Of a stretch of DNA of 64,000 nucleotides, positions 34,568-43,878 are shown one piece after another (the stretch's first letter is position 1; every line of letters begins with the position of its first letter). The notes under the pieces are model-generated. The model searched no databases and had not been told where the DNA came from. It saw only the letters and a list, made by a program, of their open reading frames with translations. Origin of the DNA: Smithella sp. (GTDB lineage: Bacteria > Desulfobacterota > Syntrophia > Syntrophales > Smithellaceae); assembly GCA_012510495.1 (NCBI GenBank), contig JAAZHX010000075.1, positions 2,501-66,500 of the forward strand, written 5' to 3'. The translations under genes and the position numbers were made by a program.

Positions 34568-36898
34568 TTATTTGCCGCCGTGCCAGTGTCCGGACAGTTC
34601 GGCCACAGGGATGTCAAAAACTTTTTGATCTCCGGCGTAGCCCGACAATGACGGCCTTGCCGTTGTCACCCCGATGGGGATCAGCGCAATCCCGTATCGG
34701 CCATAGACTTCTTTTAATTTTACGGCGTTTTGCCGGGACACTTCCAGAACATACCCGACAGACTCGCTGAAAAGCGCGTAATCGGCGCGCAGACGGCTCA
34801 TGGAGGCCATGTCGATTTCCGCGCCGGTTTTTCCACCGGCCATCACCATTCTCACCAGCGTGGCGGCAAGCCCGCCATTTTCAATAACGGCCGCGGCCCG
34901 GACAAGTTTTTCCCGCGTCGCGTCCAGCGCCGCGTATTCCATTTTCCCCGCTTCAGCAGGAGAAATGGAAGGAAGATTCTTTCCCTCTCTGCCGGCAAGA
35001 AGGGCGTATTCCGATCCCTTGAATTCCATTTTTCGCTTTCCCGCCAGGAAAAGAAGGTTTCCCGCGCTTTTGAGTCCGGTCGTCACGGTTTGACGATGGT
35101 CCCTGATGTATCCGAAAACCACGGGAATCAGCGACGGATCAAGCGTCACTTCTTTTCCTTTGCTGACATAAGTGTTTTTCATGGAGACGTTTCCGGCAAT
35201 CACGGCCAGCGGTTCCTTTTCGCCGTAAAGAGGTATGCGGCAGGCCTGGTTCAATCCGTTGATGCCCCTGTCAAAACAAAAATAATGTTCGGGGTTTTCA
35301 GGATTGCCGTAATTGCATCCGTCGGCCGCCGCCACCGGTTTAAGGCCGGCCGCCGCCAGCTTGAGCCTCGCCAAAACCGTGGCCAGATAGGCCTGCGCAT
35401 GAGCGGAGCCGTTTCTGCCGTGCAGCGATTTTCCGCCAAAGGCCAGCCCCACGCCGATGCGTTTGTTTTGGGCGGATGTTTTTTCGTTTTGGAGCGGGGC
35501 AATGACGCTGACGTCTGTTTCCTGCGGCGCCGTAATCACGTAACCCTGCCGTTTCCCTTTCATCATGCCGAATACGTCATTTTTGGAATACACATTCCGG
35601 GAGGCTATGACTTTCAATATTTCTTTTTCCAGGGACTTGGGCGCCGTCACCTGAAAGGCCTTTTCTTCTGTTGGAACGGAAGGTTGTTTTGAAGAGGGTT
35701 TATAAACCGGCGCGCCGGTAATAAGGCTGACGGGAATATCGCAATAGATCGTGTTGCCGTCTCGCATCACAAACCGGTCTTCTTTTAAAACTTTGCCGAT
35801 GACCGCGACCCTGCCGCCGTATTTTTTGAAATTTTTATCGTTTTGGAAAACCGGCAGGATCACTTCGGCGGCCCGGTCCGACGCGATGATCATGTTTCTT
35901 TCCTGATCTTCGCCCACGGCCAGCGCCAGAGGATGAACTTTCATTCCCCGCGGCACGGGAACTTGTTTTGTGGAGATTTCTATGCCGAAGCCTCTTGCGG
36001 ACACCTGTTCCGCGGTCGAGCAGGTCAGCCCCGCCGCCCCCATGTCCTTCAGGGACATCTCGGACAGGAGCTTCTTTTTTTTCAATTCCTTTTTGACTTT
36101 TTCAAACACGTCAAAAGTGGCTTTTTCCAGCCGGGGGTTGGAACCGAATTCAATTTCTTTTGTCCGGCCCGCCTCAAAGGCCTGGGAGGCAAAGGAAGCC
36201 CCGCCGACGGCGGCGCCCGCCGTGGGCTTTCCGATGTAAATCAGATGGTAGCCGACAGCATTTTCGGGAACGATGTTGGGGATCAATTCGTCGTTTTTCA
36301 CCACGCCCAGCGCCGACACATTCATCAGGCAATTGCGCCGGAAAGAGTCTTCGTAATACAGGTCAAGGGCGATGAGCGGAATCTCCATGGCGCGGCAGTA
36401 GTGTGCCGCCCCCTCCATGGCGCCTGAGAGAATGTCTTTGGAGCTTTTTTCGGCTTTCGGTCCGTAGCGCAACGAAGCGCCCACGGCGAGGTTTCTGGCG
36501 CCCATGCCGAAGATGTCGCGCAAAACACCGCCGACGCCTGTCGCCGCGCCGTCAAACGGATTGAGCAGCGTGGGGTGATTGTGCGACTCGATTTTAAAAA
36601 CGGCGCTGTATCCGCTTTCCCCGATCTTCACGGCTCCGGCGTCGCTATGCTCGGCGCTCAGGACGTGCCGGTTGGTTCTGATGAGGGAGCCAAGCTTGTT
36701 TTTCGAGTTTTTATAAGAACAGTGATCGGACCACAAACTGTCCATGATGAAAGCTTCCGTAATGCGAAGCGGTCTTTTGACTTTTTTTTGCGCCAGGCGA
36801 AATTCGTCAAGCGTCAGCCCCCAGCCGTTGTCCCGGCGTACCTTTTTAAATTCTTTTTCCCGCATCCCTGAAAAATCAAATTCTTTTTTCTTTTCCAT
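34568..36898 (-). CDS. purL: Phosphoribosylformylglycinamidine synthase, PurL-type
   Basis: A 776-residue enzyme for the fourth step of purine synthesis, making FGAM from FGAR with ammonia supplied by a separate glutaminase PurQ. It has the small-type PurL layout: SLWSDHCSYKNSKNKL near residue 54, the Gly-rich ATP site VFKIESHNHPT near residue 99, DGAATGVGGVLRDI, and two repeated AIRS-like halves, the second with GVGLAFGGKSLHGRNG near residue 477 and ADGCNYGNPENPEHY. The glutaminase domain of large PurL is missing, so purS and purQ must lie elsewhere. CGGAGG precedes the ATG. The 366-base upstream region contains a terminator-like hairpin and repeats. Confidence 0.93.
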   Translation of the reverse strand: MEKKKEFDFSGMREKEFKKVRRDNGWGLTLDEFRLAQKKVKRPLRITEAFIMDSLWSDHCSYKNSKNKLGSLIRTNRHVLSAEHSDAGAVKIGESGYSAVFKIESHNHPTLLNPFDGAATGVGGVLRDIFGMGARNLAVGASLRYGPKAEKSSKDILSGAMEGAAHYCRAMEIPLIALDLYYEDSFRRNCLMNVSALGVVKNDELIPNIVPENAVGYHLIYIGKPTAGAAVGGASFASQAFEAGRTKEIEFGSNPRLEKATFDVFEKVKKELKKKKLLSEMSLKDMGAAGLTCSTAEQVSARGFGIEISTKQVPVPRGMKVHPLALAVGEDQERNMIIASDRAAEVILPVFQNDKNFKKYGGRVAVIGKVLKEDRFVMRDGNTIYCDIPVSLITGAPVYKPSSKQPSVPTEEKAFQVTAPKSLEKEILKVIASRNVYSKNDVFGMMKGKRQGYVITAPQETDVSVIAPLQNEKTSAQNKRIGVGLAFGGKSLHGRNGSAHAQAYLATVLARLKLAAAGLKPVAAADGCNYGNPENPEHYFCFDRGINGLNQACRIPLYGEKEPLAVIAGNVSMKNTYVSKGKEVTLDPSLIPVVFGYIRDHRQTVTTGLKSAGNLLFLAGKRKMEFKGSEYALLAGREGKNLPSISPAEAGKMEYAALDATREKLVRAAAVIENGGLAATLVRMVMAGGKTGAEIDMASMSRLRADYALFSESVGYVLEVSRQNAVKLKEVYGRYGIALIPIGVTTARPSLSGYAGDQKVFDIPVAELSGHWHGGK

Positions 36899-36953
36899 GC
36901 TCTGTCCTCCGTTAAAGCCGAAGCTGCCGGTTGTCCCGCGGTTTGCGTTGACT

Positions 36954-36979
36954 AAAAAAAGTAGGCCCTCCTGAAGGCG
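36954..36979 (-). terminator. Terminator-like hairpin upstream of purL
   Basis: On the minus strand GCCTT-CAGG-AGGGC is followed within five bases by seven T (complement of 36954-36960). The G-T pair makes the hairpin better on this strand than on the other. It lies upstream of purL and so would end a short transcript or act as an attenuator. Confidence 0.45.
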
Positions 36980-37044
36980 GTCTGCCGCAAAACATCATGA
37001 ACGGGCACAACCCGATCAGGTTGGCGCCTTGTAGCACATCTCAA

Positions 37045-37068
37045 TCCAAAAATCTGCAATTTTTTGGA
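37045..37068. promoter_or_regulatory. Operator-like palindrome upstream of purL
   Basis: TCCAAAAAT and ATTTTTTGGA face each other across TCTGCA. The A/T-rich arms and position suggest a binding site, but no regulator can be named. Confidence 0.35.
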
Positions 37069-37088
37069 AAAATGAGGGAAGGGAAAAC

Positions 37089-37119
37089 GGGGTCAAATCT
37101 TTATTCTTGACATTTGACC
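37089..37119 (+). repeat. Solo copy of the RAYT-element terminal repeat
   Basis: GGGGTCAAATCTTTATTCTT followed by GACATTTGACC is the uninterrupted form of the repeat that bounds the decayed transposase element at 7391-7755. No transposase codons are next to it here. Confidence 0.65.
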
Positions 37120-37180
37120 ACAACTTTACAGCCTTTGGTGAAATCAGTGTGATGGTTAAATCATAAAAATCAAAACCTCT

Positions 37181-37211
37181 CTTGGTTTCCCTTTGAGAAA
37201 GGGAAACCAAG
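37181..37211 (-). terminator. Perfect 14-base-pair hairpin downstream of rlmN
   Basis: CTTGGTTTCCCTTT pairs perfectly with AAAGGGAAACCAAG across a three-base loop. On the minus strand it is followed by AGAGGTTTTGATTTTT, a loose T-rich tract. It sits 53 bases after the rlmN stop and probably ends that transcript. Confidence 0.6.
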
Positions 37212-37264
37212 CAGCTTGTGTCATTAGCGTATGGTTTGGACGAATGCCTGAAAAATACCTAAGG

Positions 37265-38317
37265 TTAACCGGTTGTGTAAGTTCCGCTGAGCTGTCCGCA
37301 GGCTGCCAGGATGTCGGAGCCCTTGCTTTTGCGCAGCATGGCGGTGTAGCGTTGGTCGAGCAGGACCTGCTGAAAATCCGACACGACCCCGGGGGAGGGC
37401 GCCCGAAATGGTGAACCGGGGTATTCGTTAAAGACGATCAGGTTGATTTTGCAGCGCTGATCGGCGAGCAGGCGGGCCAGCTTCCGGGCGTCTTGCCGTG
37501 AGTCGTTCACACCGTCAATCAGAATGTATTCGTAGGTAAGCATGCGTCTTCCCGGCATGGGGTATTTTTTGCAGGCGCCCAGAAGCTCGGTCAGAGGATA
37601 TTTTTTGTTGACCGGCATCAGCCGGCTGCGGGTTTCGTCGTCGTGGGCGTTTAAGGATACGGCCAGGTTAATGCAGATGTCGTTGCCCAGTTGCATGATC
37701 TGCTGGGTGAGCCCGCAGGTGGACACGGTGATCCGGCGCGAGGAAAAGCCCGGTCCGAAATCGCAGGTGAGGATCCGGATCGCTTTTACCGTATTGTCGT
37801 AATTGGCCAGCGGCTCGCCCATGCCCATCATGACGATGTTGCCCACGGCTGCCCCCTCGGGTGTTTCTTTCCTGATAGTTACCACCTGTCCGACAATTTC
37901 CCCCGGCGTCAGGTTGCGCTTGAAACCCTGGCGCGCGGTCAGGCAGAAGGCGCAGCCCATCGCGCAGCCGGCCTGCGTGGAAATGCACAGCGTCCAGTGG
38001 TTTTTGCCGGGGATAAGCACGCTTTCGACAAAAAAGCCGTCTTCGAGGCCCAGCAGAACTTTTTGTGTGCCATCCTGCGACTTCTGGATTTTGACAATCG
38101 ACGGCCGGTAAATCCGGGCCGTTTGCGCGATCGTTTTGCGGAAATCGCGCGCGAGCGTCGTCATGGCGTCGAAGGAGAGGCAGCCGGACTGGTGGATCTC
38201 CTTCATGATCTGGCGGGCGCGGTATTTTTCTTTGCCGGAGGCGGCAATGAATTCTTCCATCTCCGGAAGGGTAAAGTCCGACAGATTGGGCAAAGAATTT
38301 TCGTTACGTTCACTCAT
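37265..38317 (-). CDS. rlmN: Dual-specificity RNA methyltransferase RlmN
   Basis: A 350-residue radical SAM methylase that forms 2-methyladenosine in 23S rRNA (A2503) and in some tRNAs. The cluster motif CAMGCAFCLTARQGFKRNLT is near residue 117; the GEP motif MGMGEPLANYDN is near residue 165, and SSRRITVSTCGL and NLAVSLNAHDDETR follow. The C-terminal cysteine that carries the methyl intermediate is in SDILAACGQL. An upstream TTG at 38323 is in frame, but the ATG at 38317 matches the family start better. Confidence 0.95.
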   Translation of the reverse strand: MSERNENSLPNLSDFTLPEMEEFIAASGKEKYRARQIMKEIHQSGCLSFDAMTTLARDFRKTIAQTARIYRPSIVKIQKSQDGTQKVLLGLEDGFFVESVLIPGKNHWTLCISTQAGCAMGCAFCLTARQGFKRNLTPGEIVGQVVTIRKETPEGAAVGNIVMMGMGEPLANYDNTVKAIRILTCDFGPGFSSRRITVSTCGLTQQIMQLGNDICINLAVSLNAHDDETRSRLMPVNKKYPLTELLGACKKYPMPGRRMLTYEYILIDGVNDSRQDARKLARLLADQRCKINLIVFNEYPGSPFRAPSPGVVSDFQQVLLDQRYTAMLRKSKGSDILAACGQLSGTYTTG

Positions 38318-38415
38318 GATCAATTCCGGATTCCCGCATTCTGAAAAGCGGGTCTGAAGACCCGCACTACATCTTGTGATGTCGCGCGCACCCTCAGGCG
38401 TGTGTGTTTCCCGTG

Positions 38416-39633
38416 CTAAAGTTTTTTCTTCAGGTTTCGGGCGATGGCGTCGATGAAATCTTCAGTGTTGACCTTGCGGTTGGTGGGCCGCTTTTCGGCC
38501 AAGAGGAGCAGATCGCCCGTCATCATACCGCTTTCCACAGTTTCCAGTGCGGCCATCTCCACTTTATCCGCAAACCCGGCAACTTCCGGTGTGCCGTCCA
38601 GTTCGCCGCGCTTGCGCAGGCCGCCGGTCCAGGCGAAAATCAGCGCCATCGAATTGGAAGAGGTTTCTTCACCCTTGAGATGTTTGTAGTAGTGCTTCTG
38701 CACCGTGCCGTGCGCGGCTTCGTATTCGTACCAGCCGGAAGGCGACACCAGGACGGAGGTCATCATGGCGAGCGACCCGCTCGCGGAGGCGATCATATCC
38801 GACATTACGTCGCCGTCGTAGTTTTTGAGCGCCCAGAGGATTCCGCCCTCCGTCTTCATGATGCGCGCGACTGCGTCATCAATCAGGGTGAAAAAATATT
38901 CAATGCCGACCTTGTCGAATTGATCCTTCCAGTTTTGCTGAAATTCGCTGTCGAAGACATCGCGGAAGCCCGCGTCGTACTTTTTGGAAATCGTGTCCTT
39001 GGTGGAAAACCACACGTCGATCTTTTCGGAAAGCGCGTAAGTGAAGCAGGCCCGGGCGAAGCTCAGCATCGACGCTTCCAGGTTGTGGTTGATCTGGATA
39101 ATGCCCGCCGAAGGGAAGTCTTTCACCAGTTCCTTCTGCGGCGCGCCGCCGTCGGCCGGTGTGAAGACGACTTCCAGCTTTCCCGCGCCGGGAATGTTCA
39201 TTTCAAAGTTGTCGTAAACGTCACCGTAGGCGTGGCGGCCGATCGTGATAGGTTTTTTCCAGGCGGTCACCCCCGATTTAATGTTGCTGACCAGAATCGG
39301 TTTGCGGAACACCGTGCCGTCAAGCAGGGCGCGGATCGTGCCGTTGGGGCTTTTCCAGGCTTTCTTCAGGTTGTATTCCTTCACCCGGTCTTCGTTGGGC
39401 GTGATCGTGGCGCACTTGACGCCGACACCGTATTTCTGGACGGCGCGGGCTGCGTCAACCGTGACCCGGTCGTCCGTGTCGTCGCGGTGCTTGATGTGGA
39501 GATCGTAGTAGTCGATGTCCATGTCCAGATAGGGAAAGAGCAGCTTGTCTTTCACCATCTGCCACATGATGCGGGTCATTTCGTCTCCGTCCATTTCGAC
39601 GAGAGTTGTCTTCACTTTGATTTTCTGTGTCAT
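38416..39633 (-). CDS. icd: Isocitrate dehydrogenase, NADP-type (eukaryotic-like type II)
   Basis: A 405-residue dehydrogenase converting isocitrate to 2-oxoglutarate and CO2. It aligns along its length with the dimeric type II enzymes that include human IDH1: [13 protein letters not shown] at the N-terminus, [16 protein letters not shown] near residue 95 with the substrate arginines Arg101 and Arg110, IGRHAYGD (Arg133, matching human Arg132), [29 protein letters not shown] and AAHGTV. NADP use is inferred from the subgroup. The aconitase gene ends 32 bases upstream on the same strand, so citrate-to-2-oxoglutarate conversion is encoded by one operon, likely for glutamate synthesis in an anaerobe. 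Confidence 0.94.
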   Translation of the reverse strand: MTQKIKVKTTLVEMDGDEMTRIMWQMVKDKLLFPYLDMDIDYYDLHIKHRDDTDDRVTVDAARAVQKYGVGVKCATITPNEDRVKEYNLKKAWKSPNGTIRALLDGTVFRKPILVSNIKSGVTAWKKPITIGRHAYGDVYDNFEMNIPGAGKLEVVFTPADGGAPQKELVKDFPSAGIIQINHNLEASMLSFARACFTYALSEKIDVWFSTKDTISKKYDAGFRDVFDSEFQQNWKDQFDKVGIEYFFTLIDDAVARIMKTEGGILWALKNYDGDVMSDMIASASGSLAMMTSVLVSPSGWYEYEAAHGTVQKHYYKHLKGEETSSNSMALIFAWTGGLRKRGELDGTPEVAGFADKVEMAALETVESGMMTGDLLLLAEKRPTNRKVNTEDFIDAIARNLKKKL

Positions 39634-39665
39634 TGCTCTTCACTCCATGGGATCGGGATGCGGGA

Positions 39666-41600
39666 TTATTTTGGACTGCGGACGTTGAGCGCGCCGCCGG
39701 CCAGAATCATCTCTTTTTGTCGGGGCGACAGGCTCAGGCGCACGGCGAAGGATGTCCCTTTGGTTTTGTTGGCCACCGTCAGGGATTCTCCGCCGGCAAC
39801 GGCCGTTCTCAGTCCGGCGATTTCCAGCTCGTCGCTTTCGCCGAGGGTATCGTAGTCCTTTTCATCGGCGAACGTGAGCGGCAGGATGCCGAAGTTGATC
39901 AGGTTGGCAGCATGGATTCTCTCCAGGGATTTGGCGATGACCGCCCGCACGCCCAGATACATCGGGCAGATAGCCGCATGTTCGCGCGACGATCCCTGGC
40001 CGTAGGAGAGGCCGGCCACAATGATGTTGTGCCTGCCCGCCTCTTTGTTGGCGAGCGCGCGTAGGGCAAAAGTGGCGTCCACGTTTTCAAAAACAAATTC
40101 GGCGTAGCGGGGAATATTCGAGCGGTACTTCATTCGCGCACCGGCGGGGATGATGTGATCGGTCGTGATCTTATCGCCGACTTTGATCGTCACCGGACCC
40201 GCGAGCGCCTCGGGCAGCGGCGTGTTGACGGGCGGCGCACCGATGTTCGGACCGCGGTAGATGTTCCCGTCCCGGGTCGCGTCGTCCGGCCGGAGCATCA
40301 GGCTGTCGTCGATGACCAGCTTCTCGGGCGTCCGCACGTCCGGGTAGTCCATCCCCAGATCGCGCGGATCGGTGAAGCGGCCGGTAATGACCGCTGCCGC
40401 CGCCGTTTCAGGGCTCACCAGATAGATGTCGGCGTCGAGTGTGCCCGACCGTCCGGGGAAATTCCGGTTGGAGGTGCGCAGCGAAACCGCGCCTGATTGC
40501 GGACTCTGGCTGTTGCCGATGCAGAAGCCGCAGGCGTTTTCCATAAGCCGTGCGCCGGAGGCGATGAGGGAGGCCAGGTGGCCGTCGCGGGCGAGGTTGT
40601 CCAGCACCTGCCGGGAGCCTGGGGCCAGAATAAAGCTGACGTCGGGGTGCGCGATCCGGCCCTTGAGGATTTTGGCGACCGTCGCCAGATCCTTGTAAGA
40701 GGAATTGGTACAGCTCCCCAGGCAGACCTGCTGAACGGGGATGCCGGTCAGAGACCGGACGGTGGCGATATTGTCGGGGCTGTGCGGTTTGGCCGCCAGC
40801 GGTTCAATCCGGGACAGATCGATCGTTTCTTCACGGGCATAAACCGCGTCGTCGTCCGCTTTCAGTTCGATAAAATCCGCTTCCCGCTGCTGGGAGCGCA
40901 GAAATTGCCGGGTCATCCCGTCGCCGGGAAACACTGAGGTCGTCACGCCGCATTCCGCGCCCATGTTGGCGATCGTGGCGCGCTCCGGAACGCTCAACGT
41001 AGCGAGGCCCCCGCCACCGTATTCGAAAACGGTTCCGACGTTGCCTTTTGTTGAGAAAATTTCCAGCACTTTGAGGATGACATCTTTCGCGGAAACCCAG
41101 GGCGCGAGACGGCCCTCCAGGTTGATTTTTACCACCGACGGGCAGGCGAGGTAAAAAGGCTCTCCCGCCATCGCCTGCGCGACGTCGAGTCCGCCCGCTC
41201 CGATGGCGATCATGCCCAGCGCGCCGCAGGTAGGCGTGTGGCTGTCGGAGCCGATCAGCGTTTTGCCGGGACGCCCGAAGCGCTCCAAGTGGACCTGGTG
41301 GCATATCCCGTTGCCGGCGCGCGAGAGCACGATGCCGAACTTTTGCGCGACGCTCATCAGGTAGCGGTGATCGTCCGCATTTTCATAACCGATTTGAATC
41401 GTGTTGTGGTCGATGTAGCTGACGGACAGCTCCGTGCGGACGCGGGGGATGTTCATGGCTTCAAACTGCAGATAAGCCATGGTTCCTGTAGCGTCCTGGG
41501 TGAGGGTCTGGTCGATCCGGATGCCGATTTCTTCGCCGGGCGCGAAGGCGCCGTAAACCAGATGATCGGCGAGGATCTTTTCCACAATGTTTTTTCCCAT
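39666..41600 (-). CDS. acn: Aconitate hydratase
   Basis: A 644-residue aconitase, the compact form common in anaerobic bacteria. Motifs in order: IGSDSHTPTCGALG near residue 110, GSCTNSSYKDL near residue 305 and ENACGFCIGNSQSP near residue 370, which supply the three cysteines of the [4Fe-4S] cluster, and the swivel domain with TTDHIIPAGA and GLSYGQGSSREHAA near residue 555. AAGGAAG precedes the ATG at 41600; an earlier in-frame start at 41636 lacks one. It is the first gene of an acn-icd operon. Confidence 0.95.
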   Translation of the reverse strand: MGKNIVEKILADHLVYGAFAPGEEIGIRIDQTLTQDATGTMAYLQFEAMNIPRVRTELSVSYIDHNTIQIGYENADDHRYLMSVAQKFGIVLSRAGNGICHQVHLERFGRPGKTLIGSDSHTPTCGALGMIAIGAGGLDVAQAMAGEPFYLACPSVVKINLEGRLAPWVSAKDVILKVLEIFSTKGNVGTVFEYGGGGLATLSVPERATIANMGAECGVTTSVFPGDGMTRQFLRSQQREADFIELKADDDAVYAREETIDLSRIEPLAAKPHSPDNIATVRSLTGIPVQQVCLGSCTNSSYKDLATVAKILKGRIAHPDVSFILAPGSRQVLDNLARDGHLASLIASGARLMENACGFCIGNSQSPQSGAVSLRTSNRNFPGRSGTLDADIYLVSPETAAAAVITGRFTDPRDLGMDYPDVRTPEKLVIDDSLMLRPDDATRDGNIYRGPNIGAPPVNTPLPEALAGPVTIKVGDKITTDHIIPAGARMKYRSNIPRYAEFVFENVDATFALRALANKEAGRHNIIVAGLSYGQGSSREHAAICPMYLGVRAVIAKSLERIHAANLINFGILPLTFADEKDYDTLGESDELEIAGLRTAVAGGESLTVANKTKGTSFAVRLSLSPRQKEMILAGGALNVRSPK

Positions 41601-41732
41601 GGGTTCTTCCTTACAGGCCAATTGTGATAATCCCAATTAATTCAGCAGTCTTTCACCTATACGATGCGGGGACCGGCAGGGTTGTCTTCATATAATAAAC
41701 GGCCCGGATAAGCAACCGGCAAAACGACCGAT

Positions 41733-41762
41733 AAAAAAAAGAGGCGTTCCAGCCTCTTTTTT
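41733..41762 (-). terminator. Bidirectional intrinsic terminator after the LysM/NlpC gene
   Basis: GAGGC and GCCTC flank a six-base loop, with eight A on the left and six T on the right, so the hairpin ends in a T-run on both strands. It lies 26 bases beyond the stop of the NlpC/P60 gene. Confidence 0.85.
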
Positions 41763-41788
41763 GAAAATGCCTTGTGGAAAAATCATCA

Positions 41789-42727
41789 TCAGGTGCCGTC
41801 GTTTTCATCCAATCCTTTCAAGCGCGTGGCCCGCTGAAATCTTTTCTGAAAATAGGGGCGATCCAGGCTGTCGATACGGACGGCTTTTGCCTTGTAAGAG
41901 GCGTGAACAAACTCGTTGTTACCGATGTAAATGCCGACGTGGCCGATCGGTTTCTTGGTCCGGAAAAAAACCAGATCTCCTTCAACCAGTTCATCGCGTC
42001 CAACTTGCATGCCGACCGTGGATTGTTCACGGGCGGTGCGGGGCAGGGTGATGTCGAAAAACTCATACATTTTGCGGACAAAGGCTGAACAATCAATTCC
42101 TCTGACGGTGGCGCCGCCCAGCCGGTAAGGCGCGCCCAGGAAACCGGTCGCCACCCGGATGAACAGCTTTCTTTCGTCAGCGCTGCCCCATTTGCCCAGG
42201 AGTTCCTCGCTTATTCCTTCCTCACAGGCGATCTGGCCGGATGCGTCATCCGTCAATCCGTCATCCTCTTCATCCAACAGACCTTCCTCTTCCTCGACGG
42301 GCGCCTTCGCGGGCGTTTCCTCCCTGGGGATCATCAACTTCTGTCCGGCACGCAGGGTCTTTGTGGTGACATTGTTCAGCTTCGCTATCTGCATAACGGA
42401 AACGCCGGTTTTTTTGGCGATCAGGGGAAGCGTGTCGCCCCATTTGACAATATAGGATGAAGTAAGTTGGGCTTTGGGTTTTGCGGTTACGGGGGATGGA
42501 GTATTTTTTTCTTTGATGCTTAAGAGCTGGCCGGGCTTTATGGCATCGCCGGTTAACCGGTTGGTTTTTTTGATTTCCGCGACACTGACGCCGGTTCGTT
42601 TGGAGATGAGGGAAAGGTTGTCGCCTTTTTTAACCTTATACTGGATTGCATGGGCATCGATTTGAAAGCTGAACAGTAAAAAAAGAACAAACAATCCCCA
42701 AAAAACCATGGTTCGCCGTTGCATCAT
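41789..42727 (-). CDS. Secreted peptidoglycan hydrolase with two LysM and one NlpC/P60 domain
   Basis: A 312-residue exported protein. A signal peptide covers the first 27 residues (WGLFVLFLLFSFQIDAHA). Two LysM modules (about 29-73 and 91-136), each starting YKVKKGDNL or YIVKWGDTL, bind glycan. An acidic linker (EEEEGLLDEEDD) leads to the C-terminal NlpC/P60 peptidase domain (185-312) with catalytic Cys in GIDCSAFVRKMY, His in GHVGIYIG and a further His in FVHAS. It cleaves peptide stems in the cell wall, probably during growth or division. AGGAGG precedes the ATG. A divergent transglycosylase gene begins about 250 bases away. Confidence 0.93.
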   Translation of the reverse strand: MMQRRTMVFWGLFVLFLLFSFQIDAHAIQYKVKKGDNLSLISKRTGVSVAEIKKTNRLTGDAIKPGQLLSIKEKNTPSPVTAKPKAQLTSSYIVKWGDTLPLIAKKTGVSVMQIAKLNNVTTKTLRAGQKLMIPREETPAKAPVEEEEGLLDEEDDGLTDDASGQIACEEGISEELLGKWGSADERKLFIRVATGFLGAPYRLGGATVRGIDCSAFVRKMYEFFDITLPRTAREQSTVGMQVGRDELVEGDLVFFRTKKPIGHVGIYIGNNEFVHASYKAKAVRIDSLDRPYFQKRFQRATRLKGLDENDGT

Positions 42728-42979
42728 GAAGTGCCTCCTGTTTTAGCGGGGAGAGCCCCATTTTGTTAACGGTGCACAGGTGGATCGGTGAAGCTAATAT
42801 TTTTATGTCATAGACATTCTACTGCACACTGAAAACGAAAGTTTACAATTAAAATCCATTTTATCAACTTCGTACGTGCCCCCCTTACTAAAAATGAAAG
42901 GGCATGTCAAATTTATTTTGCAATCTTTTTCAATGAGGTATAGGAAGCGGCAAACGAAAAAGATGAGGATACGCCGTTG

Positions 42980-43801
42980 ATGCAAAAGTGGAAAAAGATA
43001 ATTTTATGGAGTTTCTTGGCGGTGGTTGTTTTCTTTGCGGTGGACGTCGGCCGCTATTTTTTTTATCCGGACGTGGCCGTACTCCGGAAGAATCGTCCCG
43101 GCAAGACCGCCTTCATGGAATATCGGGAAGAGATTTGGAAGAAAAAAGGCATTCATAAAAAGATATCCGTATCTTGGGTTCCTCTGTCGGGGGTGTCGCC
43201 TTACGTGATGAAGGCGGTGATCATTGCCGAGGATGATAAATTCTGGTCCCATGAGGGGTTTGACTTTGACGCCATGCAGAAGGCGCTGGAAAAAGACATC
43301 CAAAAGAAGAAATTCAAGGCCGGAGGCAGCACCATCTCACAGCAACTGGCGAAAAATCTATATCTGACGCCGGCGAAAAATCCGGTTCGAAAAATCAAGG
43401 AGGCCATTCTAACTTGGCGAATCGAAAGGCAATTGAGCAAAAGAAGGATTCTGGAGCTCTATTTGAACGTGGCCGAATGGGGGGATGGACTGTTTGGCGT
43501 GGGGACCGCCGCGCGCCGGTATTATGGCAAATCCGCCGCCGGCCTCGGCCCGCGGGAAGCGGCCCAGCTTGCCGCAGCCCTGCCCAATCCAAGGCGTTTC
43601 CGCCCGGACGGCAGTTCAAGGTATGCGGCAAACCGGGCGGAGAGAATTTATCAAATCATGGTTCGGCGCGGCATTGTCATTGAAGAATATGATGAAGTTT
43701 TGAAGGATGAAGGCGGAGAAGAAGAAAAAGCTCCTGAACCGGCATCGCCGGAGCCGGAGACTTCTGTCGCAGGCGAGCCCGCGCCCGTGGTGCTTCCCTG
43801 A
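42980..43801 (+). CDS. mtgA: Monofunctional biosynthetic peptidoglycan transglycosylase
   Basis: A 273-residue GT51 enzyme that polymerises lipid II into glycan strands at the outer face of the inner membrane. A single N-terminal helix (IILWSFLAVVVFFAVDV) anchors it. Catalytic motifs are AEDDKFWSHEGFDFDA near residue 82, with the first glutamate, and KAGGSTISQQLAKNLYL near residue 112, followed by RKIKEAILTWRIE and LELYLNVAEWGDG. No transpeptidase domain follows; the C-terminus is a Glu/Pro-rich tail. The ATG at 42980 is preferred over an adjacent TTG. Confidence 0.93.
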   Translation: MQKWKKIILWSFLAVVVFFAVDVGRYFFYPDVAVLRKNRPGKTAFMEYREEIWKKKGIHKKISVSWVPLSGVSPYVMKAVIIAEDDKFWSHEGFDFDAMQKALEKDIQKKKFKAGGSTISQQLAKNLYLTPAKNPVRKIKEAILTWRIERQLSKRRILELYLNVAEWGDGLFGVGTAARRYYGKSAAGLGPREAAQLAAALPNPRRFRPDGSSRYAANRAERIYQIMVRRGIVIEEYDEVLKDEGGEEEKAPEPASPEPETSVAGEPAPVVLP

Positions 43802-43878
43802 CCACCCTGAGGCCGCAGGCAGCCGGGACGCAAAAGCCTGAAGAAAATCCAGACAGTCCTTGATGAAAGAGGTGTTTT

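Noticed and set aside
36961..37040. TPP riboswitch or SRP RNA upstream of purL
   Set aside because: The conserved cores of these RNAs are not present; only generic hairpins can be supported.
39232..39300. A natural substitution of the cancer-associated Arg132 of IDH1
   Set aside because: A first glance aligned the human NIPRLVSGW segment as the Arg132 region and suggested Ser here. Recounting shows Arg132 is in IGRH, which is conserved as Arg133 in this protein.
38404..39855. A 483-codon plus-strand frame
   Set aside because: It is antisense to icd and acn, both certain.
42728..42979. A 60-codon minus-strand frame between the NlpC and mtgA genes
   Set aside because: It has no ribosome-binding site, overlaps the mtgA start and reads as A/T-rich noise.
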